NCBI RefSeq assembly: GCF_036347135.1
Contig: NZ_CP108938.1
Coordinates: 6,510,001-6,574,000 of the forward strand
From: Streptomyces sp. NBC_00775
GTDB lineage: Bacteria; Actinomycetota; Actinomycetes; Streptomycetales; Streptomycetaceae
Length of the DNA stretch: 64,000 bases
Direction of reading: 5' to 3'
The number at the start of each line of letters is the position of its first letter. The stretch's first letter is position 1. Under the pieces are notes generated by a model, which saw only the letters and a program-made list of their open reading frames with translations, was not told the origin of the DNA and did no database searches. A program made the translations under genes and the position numbers. Shown in pieces: positions 58,041 to 64,000 of this stretch.

Positions 58041-58165
58041 CGTCCTTGACGTTTCTTACGTCGTCCTTGCCGTCTTCTTACGTCGGAACGGGACCGTATC
58101 GTCGCAACGGGAGCGTAGGCCTTCAGGTCGTCGGAACGCAACCGTTTCGTCGTAACGGCCTATGC
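58041..58165. promoter_or_regulatory. Tandem repeat array between tagG-like and tetR genes
   Basis: Four direct copies of CGTCGNAACGGNNNCGTA-like sequence begin at 58081, 58100, 58129 and 58148, that is two pairs with a 19-bp period. Upstream are two copies of CGTCCTTGACGTTTCTTACGT (58041 and 58062, 3-4 differences). Copy 4 overlaps the tetR -10 box. These are probably operators for the TetR protein or another regulator of both divergent units. Confidence 0.6.
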
Positions 58166-58166
58166 T
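58161..58166 (+). promoter_or_regulatory. Candidate -10 box for leaderless tetR mRNA
   Basis: TATGCT lies 7 nt upstream of ATG 58174. An ATG inside this box (58162) would be upstream of transcription start, so 58174 is the better start. Confidence 0.5.
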
Positions 58167-58173
58167 GGTCCGC

Positions 58174-58812
58174 ATGACGACGAACGCCGATGCGCCCGCG
58201 CCTCCCGAGGGGAAGCCGCCGCGCCGCCGGGCCCCCGCCGGGGCGGCCGTCCTCCGGGAGGACGTGACCGAGGCCATCCGCGCCGCCGTCTTCGAGGAAC
58301 TCGCGGCCGTCGGCTACGCCCGGATGTCCATCGAGGGCATCGCCCGCCGTGCGGGTGTCGGCAAGACCGCGGTGTACCGGCGCTGGCGCTCGAAACTCCA
58401 CCTGGTGCTCGACCTGGTCTCGGCGGTAGCGGTCCAGGGGCTGCCCGCCCCTGACACGGGCTCCCTGGAGGGCGACCTGCGCCTGCTGTACGAGGTCACC
58501 TCGCGCGCGCTGCGCCACCCCGTCGCCGGCCAGATCATCCCCGACCTCCAGGCCGAGGCGGCCCGCAACCCCGAGATCGCGGACGCCATGCAGAAGGCGC
58601 TGCGCGAGGGTCAGCAGGGGGTCGCGAGCGGCATCGTCGCGGCGGCGGCCGCGCGGGGTGAGGTGCGCGAGGGGATCGACCTCGAACTCGCGCTCGACCT
58701 GATGTCCGGGCCCCTGTACTGGCGGGCGGTCGTGGTCCGTGGGCCGAAACTGCCGAAGGGGTATCTGGCGAGCCTGGCCCGGGCCACGGCGGCGGCGCTC
58801 AAGGCGCTCTGA
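58174..58812 (+). CDS. TetR-family transcriptional regulator
   Basis: 212 residues from ATG 58174. HTH at about 27-73: AVFEELAAVGYARMSIEGIA, RRAGVGKTAVYRRWRSK. The C-terminal part resembles TetR_C11-type domains (LEGDLRLLYEVTSRALRHPV, IIPDLQAEAARNPEIADAM). Divergent from the TagGH exporter genes with repeated sequences between, so autoregulation and control of the exporter are likely (inference). Ligand unknown. Confidence 0.9.
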   Translation: MTTNADAPAPPEGKPPRRRAPAGAAVLREDVTEAIRAAVFEELAAVGYARMSIEGIARRAGVGKTAVYRRWRSKLHLVLDLVSAVAVQGLPAPDTGSLEGDLRLLYEVTSRALRHPVAGQIIPDLQAEAARNPEIADAMQKALREGQQGVASGIVAAAAARGEVREGIDLELALDLMSGPLYWRAVVVRGPKLPKGYLASLARATAAALKAL

Positions 58813-58841
58813 CCGGCTCGGGTCATGATCTGCCCGGTCAG
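58809..58841. terminator. Hairpin across two convergent stop codons
   Basis: CTGACCGG (58809-58816) and CCGGTCAG (58834-58841) form an 8-bp stem that includes both stop codons of tetR and the small membrane protein gene. Confidence 0.5.
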
Positions 58842-59029
58842 GCGGCGTGCTGCCGCTGCCCGCGGCCCTTCAGGAGGCTGACGCCCGCCCCCAGCGAGAC
58901 GACGCCCATGCCGACCGCGGTCATGACGCCCTGCGAGCCGTCGACCACGAACGGGGCCGCCGCGGCGACGACGAGGTTGAACAGGAACAGGAACCAGAGA
59001 ACGGGCTTCGAGGACAGCAGCGACTTCAT
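58838..59029 (-). CDS. Small membrane protein
   Basis: 63 residues with two hydrophobic helices (PVLWFLFLFNLVVAAAAPFVV and GVMTAVGMGVVSLGAGVSLL) and a positively charged end. ATG 59029 has AAGGAAA about 9 nt upstream. Similar short proteins beside two-component genes occur in Streptomyces, function unknown. Too short to identify further. Confidence 0.75.
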   Translation of the reverse strand: MKSLLSSKPVLWFLFLFNLVVAAAAPFVVDGSQGVMTAVGMGVVSLGAGVSLLKGRGQRQHAA

Positions 59030-59163
59030 GGCAGGTTTCCTTCTGGGACGGGGCCCTGCGGGCGGGCCGTGAACCCCGGGTGCGGGCCTCGGGGAGCGGA
59101 GAACTTCCGAGATCAACGATCCCGTCGTACGGGCGCCGTTTCGAGGGAGTGCGCTGCCGAAGC

Positions 59164-59187
59164 GGGGGTGCAGCCCGCTGCACCCCC
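59164..59187. promoter_or_regulatory. Palindrome upstream of histidine kinase promoter
   Basis: GGGGGTGCAG, CCCG, CTGCACCCCC: a perfect 10-bp inverted repeat centred about 50 bp before the kinase start, just upstream of the expected -35 position. It may be an operator or autoregulatory site. Confidence 0.45.
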
Positions 59188-59211
59188 GGCCCCGGGCGGG
59201 TGCCGGTCGCC

Positions 59212-59217
59212 TAATCT
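59212..59217 (+). promoter_or_regulatory. Candidate -10 box for leaderless kinase mRNA
   Basis: TAATCT ends 7 nt before ATG 59225, and no Shine-Dalgarno is present, so the transcript probably starts at the start codon. Confidence 0.5.
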
Positions 59218-59224
59218 GAACGCC

Positions 59225-60433
59225 ATGCGGACGACAGTGCGACAGGCGTGGCGGGCGACGGTGCACCTCGTCCTGGCCGCCGTGCTGTCGTTCGCGACGA
59301 TCATCTTCATCACCGTGCTGATCATCACGGTCATCGCCACGCTCGCCGTGGTCGGCGCCGCGATGCTGCCCGAGACGGTGCTGGTGATACGGCGCATCGC
59401 CGGGGCCAAGCGGCGCATGGTGGCCGACTGGACCGGCCAGGAGATCCCCGAGGCGTATCTGCCCATCAAGGGCCGGCTCCGCGAGCGGCTGCGCACGGCG
59501 GTCCGCGACCCCGGCACCTTCACCGACCTGCGCTGGATGATCGCCCACTACTTCTACGGCTTCCTCGGCGCCCTCGCGCTGCCGCTGTGGCCGGTCGGCC
59601 TGGTCGTCGACGGCGTGTGGCAGGGACTGCTGGGCCGTGAAGCTGTCGTACTCCCGCTGATCAGCCGGCTCGCCGACCTCGACGCGCGGTGGTCGACCGC
59701 CCTGCTCAAGCCCTCGCCCAAGGCACGGCTCGTCGAGCGGGTGGAGGAGCTGACCGAGACCCGGGCGGGCGCGGTCGCCGCGCACGGCGCCGAACTGCGC
59801 CGTATCGAACGGGACCTGCACGACGGCACACAGGCGCGCCTGGTCTCCCTCTCGATGCGGATCGGCCTCGCGAAACGGGCGTACGACCGTGACCCGGAGG
59901 CCGCGCGCAAACTCCTCGACGACGCCCAGGACCAGGCCGAGGCGGCCCTGACGGAGCTGCGGCACGTGGTGCGCGGCATCCATCCGCCGATCCTCACCGA
60001 CCGGGGCCTGGCGGGTGCGGTGCGCGCGCTCGCGGCGAGCAGCGGGCTCGACGTCACGGTAGGGGTGGACGGCGGCCTGGAGGACCGTTCGGAGGGCGCC
60101 CCGGAGGGCGGCGCGAGGCCTCCGGCGGCCGTCGAGGCGGCGGCGTACTTCGTGGTGGCCGAGTCGCTCACGAACGCGGTGAAGCACAGCGGGGCGGAGC
60201 GGGCGTCGGTCGAACTGGCGCGGCTCCCGGCCGGGTTGAGGGTGGTCGTACGGGACGAGGGGCGGGGCGGGGCTGGGGGCACCTCCCAGGCTTTCGGTTC
60301 TGGGGGAGAAGCCGGCGGCTCCGGACTGCTCGGCATGCGGCGACGCGTGGCCGCGCTCGACGGAACGCTGATGGTGACGAGCCCCGTCGGGGGGCCGACG
60401 GTGATCGAGGTGGAACTGCCGTGCGTGTGGTGA
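59225..60433 (+). CDS. Sensor histidine kinase, HisKA_3 type
   Basis: 402 residues. N-terminal helices (about 12-50 and 98-120) anchor a short sensor region (Sensor-like PF13796 type). HisKA_3 has ELRRIERDLHDGTQARLVSLSM with His199, and HATPase_c has VVAESLTNAVKHSGA (about 308-322) and VRDEGRGG, then GSGLLGMRRRVAALDGTL. Between these boxes is a ~15-residue Gly/Ser insert encoded by a palindromic sequence (60271-60309). Start ATG 59225 fits a leaderless promoter. Paired with the response regulator 49 nt downstream. Confidence 0.92.
   Translation: MRTTVRQAWRATVHLVLAAVLSFATIIFITVLIITVIATLAVVGAAMLPETVLVIRRIAGAKRRMVADWTGQEIPEAYLPIKGRLRERLRTAVRDPGTFTDLRWMIAHYFYGFLGALALPLWPVGLVVDGVWQGLLGREAVVLPLISRLADLDARWSTALLKPSPKARLVERVEELTETRAGAVAAHGAELRRIERDLHDGTQARLVSLSMRIGLAKRAYDRDPEAARKLLDDAQDQAEAALTELRHVVRGIHPPILTDRGLAGAVRALAASSGLDVTVGVDGGLEDRSEGAPEGGARPPAAVEAAAYFVVAESLTNAVKHSGAERASVELARLPAGLRVVVRDEGRGGAGGTSQAFGSGGEAGGSGLLGMRRRVAALDGTLMVTSPVGGPTVIEVELPCVW
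60271..60309 (+). repeat. In-frame palindromic repeat inside kinase gene
   Basis: GCTGGGGGCACCTCCCAGGC then CTTTCGGTTCTGGGGGAGA: CTCCCAG pairs with CTGGGGGAG around a short loop. It resembles the GGGGGCACCTCCCAGC...GCTGGGGGAG sequence that I remember recurring in Streptomyces genomes. It adds about 13-15 residues (GTSQAFGSGGEA) between the G1 and G2 boxes of the ATPase domain. Confidence 0.65.
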
Positions 60434-60482
60434 CGGTGACCGAGCAGGCCCTCATGGGGGCGGAAACAATGGGTGGGCTGCT

Positions 60483-61130
60483 GTGCGTGTGGTGATCGCC
60501 GAGGACAACGCTCTGCTGCGGGAGGGCCTGGTGCTGCTGCTCACCTCGGCCGGGCACGAGGTGGTGGCCGTCGCGGGCAGCGGGCCCGAGGTGCTTCCGG
60601 CCCTCCTGGCGCACCGCCCGGACGTCGCCGTCCTCGACGTCCGGATGCCGCCCGGCTTCCGCGACGAGGGGCTGCGCGCGGCACTCGCCGCCCGGGCGGA
60701 GATCCCCGGGCTGCCGGTGCTGGTGCTCTCGCAGTACGTCGAGGAGTCGTACGCGGCCGAGTTGCTCGGCGGTGGGGCGAGCGGGGTCGGCTATCTGCTC
60801 AAGGACCGCGTCGGCCGGGTCGACGAGTTCCTCGACGCGCTGGACCGGGTCGCGGCCGGCGGCACGGCCCTGGACCCCGAGGTCGTCACCGAACTCCTCA
60901 CCCGCCGCCGGGACTCACCCCTCGACTCGCTGACCCCGCGCGAACGCGAGGTCCTCAAACTGATGGCCGAGGGCCTCGACAACACGACCATAAGCAAGAC
61001 CCTGGTCCTCTCCGACAGCGCGGTCAGCAAGCACATCGGCAACGTGTTCACCAAGCTGGGCCTGCCGCCGACCGACAGCGGGCACCGGCGGGTGCTGGCG
61101 GTGCTGGCGTACCTGAACAAGGGCCTGTAG
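60483..61130 (+). CDS. NarL/LuxR-type response regulator
   Basis: 215 residues. Receiver domain with VVIAEDNALLREGLVLLL and phosphoacceptor Asp52 (AVLDVRMPPG), Lys in YLLKDRVG, and a LuxR HTH at about 152-212 (LTPREREVLKLMAEGLDNTT, SDSAVSKHIGNVFTKLGL). GTG 60483 lacks a strong ribosome site. The 13 bases at its start (GTGCGTGTGGTGA) are repeated exactly at the end of the kinase gene (60421-60433), so an overlapping ancestral start may have been displaced. Target genes unknown. Confidence 0.93.
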   Translation: MRVVIAEDNALLREGLVLLLTSAGHEVVAVAGSGPEVLPALLAHRPDVAVLDVRMPPGFRDEGLRAALAARAEIPGLPVLVLSQYVEESYAAELLGGGASGVGYLLKDRVGRVDEFLDALDRVAAGGTALDPEVVTELLTRRRDSPLDSLTPREREVLKLMAEGLDNTTISKTLVLSDSAVSKHIGNVFTKLGLPPTDSGHRRVLAVLAYLNKGL

Positions 61131-61148
61131 GTCGCCCGGCCCCTTCGG

Positions 61149-61832
61149 TCAGTCCTTCATGGCCAGGAAGCCGAACAGGTCCGGGACCCCGCCCGGGCCC
61201 GCCTCGGCGGTGCGCACCAGCCGGAGCCCGGCCGCCGTCGTGGCGTTGAGCAGCTCCGCGAGCGGGAGGTGCCAGGCGCCGACGCGGGCCCGGACGCCCG
61301 CCGGGTTCCAGGCCTCGAAGCTGCGGGACCGGTCGGCGTACCGCTCGTCGAGCAGCACCCTGGGCCGGTCGCTCCAGTCGGCGAACGCGCCGATGAAACA
61401 CGGATGCACGCCCAGGTGCAGGAACCGCCCACCGGGCCGCAGCACCCGGGCGGCCTCCCGCAGCACGGCCGCGTAGTCGGGCACGTCGGTGTGGGCCAGC
61501 ACGCACGCGACGGCGGGCACGGAGCCGTAACCGAACGGAAGCGCCGCCGCGTCCGCCTGTGCGACGGGCAACTTTCGTACCGCGTGCCGCAGTTGACCGC
61601 CCGACAGATCCACCCCGACCGGCGTCCAGCCGAGCCCGGCCAGCGCGGGCGCGTGGGCCCCCGTGCCGCAGCAGACGTCCAGACACATTCCCTCGCCGGT
61701 CCCCAGCAACTCCACGATCGTGGCGTGCACCCGCTCGATGAACGCCCCGGCCGTGCCGGCCGACATGAAGTCGTTGTACCAGTCGGCGTGTTCGTCGTAC
61801 GCCGGTGTCGTTCCTGTCGTCTCGGCTGTCAT
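61149..61832 (-). CDS. Class I SAM-dependent methyltransferase
   Basis: 227 residues. Methyltransf_11-type: motif I LDVCCGTGAHAPALA at about 51-65, motif II VGVDLSGGQL, motif III ADAAALPFGYGSVPAVACVLAHTDVPDY (outline), and post-motif LREAARVLRPGGRFLHLG. An extra conserved stretch HPCFIGAFADWSDRPRVLLD follows. Substrate unknown. ATG 61832; convergent with the two-component genes with only 18 nt between. Confidence 0.9.
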   Translation of the reverse strand: MTAETTGTTPAYDEHADWYNDFMSAGTAGAFIERVHATIVELLGTGEGMCLDVCCGTGAHAPALAGLGWTPVGVDLSGGQLRHAVRKLPVAQADAAALPFGYGSVPAVACVLAHTDVPDYAAVLREAARVLRPGGRFLHLGVHPCFIGAFADWSDRPRVLLDERYADRSRSFEAWNPAGVRARVGAWHLPLAELLNATTAAGLRLVRTAEAGPGGVPDLFGFLAMKD

Positions 61833-61940
61833 GCCGTCGATGCTAGGGACGACGCCACCGACGCCGGAGAGCTGTTCGCTGACGGCGTCGGCGGCCGGGG
61901 CGGCCGTCGGCCGGTTCCGGTTCCGGCCGCCCGGGGTGTC

Positions 61941-63401
61941 TCAGCCGCCCAGCGTCCGGCCGAAGGACTGGTCCTCGCGTGCGCGGCCGAGTTCGTAGGA
62001 GCCGAAGCTCTTGGAGCCGGTGCCGGTGAGGCCCGTGGTGGCGCCGGGGAGACGCCAGACCGCGCCGGTGCGGACGGTCGTGCCGGTGACGGCCTCGCCG
62101 ATCGCGGCGGCGGTCAGGTCGGCCCTGCCGTTGTTGTTGACGTCCGTCAGCAGGACGAAGGAACCGAACTGGTCCTTGCTCTCCGCCGTGCCCGGGATCC
62201 CGGACGTGTTCTGGGTGAGGCTCTGGTTGCCGGTGCCGGCGATGCCGGTCGCCGAGCCGCGCAGCAGGACGACCGAGCCCGCGTCGGTGAGGCTGCCGAC
62301 GTCCTCGCCGGGGAGTCCGACGGCCAGGTCGCCGTAGCCGTCGCCGGTCACGTCGGAGATCGAGAGGGCGGCGCCGAAGCGGTCACCGCTCTCCGAGGAG
62401 CCCGGAACGCCCGGCGAGTTCTGGGTCAGGGCGGTCGCCGCCCGGCTTGTGCCGAGGCCCGCCGAGCCGCCGTAGAGCACCGTCACCGCGCCTCCGACGC
62501 CGGTGGTCTCGTAGGCGTCGGCGACCGCGATGTCGGCGTACCCGTCCTTGTCGATGTCCCCGACCGCGGAGGTGTGCGAGGCGGGCAGCACGGCCTCCTG
62601 GACCAGCCCCGCACCGGTGGCGGAACCGCGGAAGTACCAGGCGCGATTGGTGCCGCCGTGCAGGGTCCGGTACTGCACGACCAGATCGTCCGCCGCGTCG
62701 CCGGAGACGTTCCCGGACGACAGGAAACCGGTGGCGTACGCCGAGGTCTCCGGCAGGGTCACGGTCGAGGCGGAGGCCCAGGTGCCGGTACGGGTGAACG
62801 GACCGTGGAGGACGGAGACCGTGGAGGAGAGCGCGTTGTAGGAGGCGAGGTCGGTGTCCCCGTCCCCGTCGAAGTCGCCCGCCGTGATCGCTCCGCCGAA
62901 CCGGTTGGTGTCCTTCGCCACCGGGTCCTTGACGAGCGCGGCGGACGTGCCGAGTCCGCTCGGACCGCCCCAGTACAGGGTGACCGTGCCCTGCGAGGAG
63001 TTCGAGCCGATGTCCTCGCCGGGGGCACCGACCGCGAGGTCGCTGTAGCCGTCACCGTCGAAGTCGGCGACGGACAGGCCCGCGCCGAAGAGATCGCCGC
63101 CCTCGGACGAGCCGGGGTTGACGCTCCCGGACTGCGTGAGGATCTTCCGCTTCGTCGGGTCGATACCGGCGGACGTGCCGTACACGACGCCGACCCAGCC
63201 GGCCTCCCAGGAGCCGTCCGTGCCGGCGGGCACACCGATCGCGACATCGCGATAGCCGTCACCGTTGAAGTCGCCCCGCAGCTGGCTCCCGGCAGCGGTG
63301 GCCGTCGCGGCGGCGACCGGGGTCGCCGCTCCGGCGAGCAGACCGCCGGTCAGCGCGGTGGCCGCGGCCGTCGCGAGGGTGACGCGTATACGTCTGTTCA
63401 T
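61941..63401 (-). CDS. Secreted FG-GAP repeat protein (integrin-alpha-like propeller)
   Basis: 486 residues. Signal peptide: NRRIRVTLATAAATALTGGL followed by LAGAATPVAAATA. Then about seven FG-GAP/VCBS-like blades with calcium loops of the DFNGDGYRD, DFDGDGYSD, DFDGDGDTD, DIDKDGYAD, DVTGDGYGD and DVNNNGRAD type. Likely an extracellular beta-propeller binding ligands or glycans; no enzymatic motif. ATG 63401 has GGGGAAA on the minus strand upstream. Such proteins are frequent in Streptomyces. Confidence 0.93.
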   Translation of the reverse strand: MNRRIRVTLATAAATALTGGLLAGAATPVAAATATAAGSQLRGDFNGDGYRDVAIGVPAGTDGSWEAGWVGVVYGTSAGIDPTKRKILTQSGSVNPGSSEGGDLFGAGLSVADFDGDGYSDLAVGAPGEDIGSNSSQGTVTLYWGGPSGLGTSAALVKDPVAKDTNRFGGAITAGDFDGDGDTDLASYNALSSTVSVLHGPFTRTGTWASASTVTLPETSAYATGFLSSGNVSGDAADDLVVQYRTLHGGTNRAWYFRGSATGAGLVQEAVLPASHTSAVGDIDKDGYADIAVADAYETTGVGGAVTVLYGGSAGLGTSRAATALTQNSPGVPGSSESGDRFGAALSISDVTGDGYGDLAVGLPGEDVGSLTDAGSVVLLRGSATGIAGTGNQSLTQNTSGIPGTAESKDQFGSFVLLTDVNNNGRADLTAAAIGEAVTGTTVRTGAVWRLPGATTGLTGTGSKSFGSYELGRAREDQSFGRTLGG

Positions 63402-63480
63402 GCAGGTTTCCCCTGAGCACACGGGGATGCGGGGCATCCGGAATCCGACGGAACGCCGGTCCACCGCGTTCGCCCGTAGT

Positions 63481-64000
63481 TCACCCGGGATTCGCGCGGT
63501 GGTGGCGTATCCCAGACCCCCGATGCGGGGTCACGGTTGTACCCGGGGCGGAAGTTTCGGGGGAGGCGTCGATGGCGGTCGCCAGCCGTCGGGCGAGGTC
63601 GGTGAGTTCCGGGGTGCGCAGTACCCGGTCGTGGTCCCCGGAGCCCGGCATGGGTATGTGCAGGAGCTCGGTCCAGCGTTCCGGAACGGCGTCCGCCCCG
63701 TACACGGCGCCCGCGAGTCCGCCCGTCACCGCCGCGACGGTGTCCGTGTCGCCGCCGAGGTCGATCGCGTCGCGTACGGCGGCTTCGTACGAGTCCGTCG
63801 TCCGCAGGGCCCATACGGCGGAGCCGAGACAGGGCCATACGGCGCCGTTGAACTCCGTGGCCTGGTCCGGGTGCCAGTCGGGGGCGAGGACGGTGGCATA
63901 GCGGGCGCGATGGTCCGGGTGGACGAAGTCGAGCGCTTCCGGGATCGCGGTGAGCGGGTCCCGGCCGTCCAGCGCGACGCGGATCAGCTCGTGGAAGAGC
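63481..64000 (-). CDS. ADP-ribosylglycohydrolase family protein (5' end outside window)
   Basis: The last 172 codons are visible, ending at a stop at 63481-63483. DLGGDTDTVAAVTGGLAGAVYG carries the di-metal Asp pair of the DraG/ARH family, preceded by EFNGAVWPCLGSAVWALRTT. The C-terminal tail (~30 residues) is variable. Family members remove ADP-ribose from proteins or hydrolyse ADP-ribosyl conjugates; the target is unknown. The start codon lies beyond base 64000. Confidence 0.85.
   Translation of the reverse strand, partial: LFHELIRVALDGRDPLTAIPEALDFVHPDHRARYATVLAPDWHPDQATEFNGAVWPCLGSAVWALRTTDSYEAAVRDAIDLGGDTDTVAAVTGGLAGAVYGADAVPERWTELLHIPMPGSGDHDRVLRTPELTDLARRLATAIDASPETSAPGTTVTPHRGSGIRHHRANPG

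Overview
The window is very GC-rich. Codon third positions are strongly G/C, GTG starts are common, and many genes carry the actinobacterial suites mtrAB-lpqB, a SecA lacking the C-terminal zinc finger, and a 180-kDa-class NAD-glutamate dehydrogenase. The 16S sequence and the gene order (manB-manA-sahH ... mtrA-mtrB-lpqB ... secA ... gdh) point to a Streptomyces chromosome core. I saw no transposase, phage gene, CRISPR array or biosynthetic cluster.

Layout. (1) 1-11254: envelope and sugar metabolism. It holds the tail of an upstream gene, a DUF5719 secreted protein, a Zincin_1 metallopeptidase, DUF3499, a lactate permease, phosphomannomutase (manB), a Trm112-like protein, a SIS-domain isomerase-like protein, mannose-6-phosphate isomerase (manA), a cation-diffusion facilitator and an unusual signal peptidase I. 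(2) 11255-13451: a frameshifted PTS EIIA remnant, then sahH behind a leader of alternating hairpins. (3) 13477-27787: a conserved hypothetical, RDD and SpoIIM membrane proteins, a complete 16S-23S-5S rRNA operon (16.88-22.04 kb), then a tightly overlapping leftward operon DUF58 / MoxR / DUF4350 / DUF4129 / glycerophosphodiesterase-type membrane protein. (4) 27928-36885: mtnA, mtrA-mtrB-lpqB, a ComF-like phosphoribosyltransferase preceded by three DnaA-box-like sites, hibernation factor hpf and an orphan LuxR-type response regulator. (5) 36917-44896: a YcaQ/AlkX-type DNA glycosylase homologue, GNAT, secA, an Rv3235-family protein, DUF6912 and a HAD-like protein. (6) 45029-51302: a DJ-1/PfpI protein and the giant NAD-GDH. 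(7) 51456-58812: a wall-glycopolymer locus (GtrA, GT2-TagF fusion, GT4, TagGH-type ABC exporter) with a divergent TetR regulator. (8) 58838-64000: a small membrane protein, a two-component pair, a methyltransferase, a secreted FG-GAP repeat protein and an ADP-ribosylglycohydrolase running off the end.

How the parts fit. The manB/SIS/manA block supplies mannose-1-phosphate and related sugars for glycosylation and envelope synthesis. SahH recycles S-adenosylhomocysteine and MtnA salvages methylthioribose phosphate, so both belong to methionine/SAM turnover. MtrAB-LpqB senses the cell envelope, SecA and signal peptidase handle export, and the GtrA/TagF/GT4/TagGH group would build and export a wall glycopolymer. 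The MoxR-DUF58 operon together with RDD and SpoIIM resembles an uncharacterised actinobacterial membrane module, here interrupted by an rRNA operon.

Most notable non-gene signals: the six-segment alternating hairpin chain before sahH, dispersed Streptomyces-type palindromic repeats (one apparently inserted in frame inside a histidine kinase), the DnaA-box-like triplet, and a four-fold direct repeat in the tetR/tagG intergenic region.
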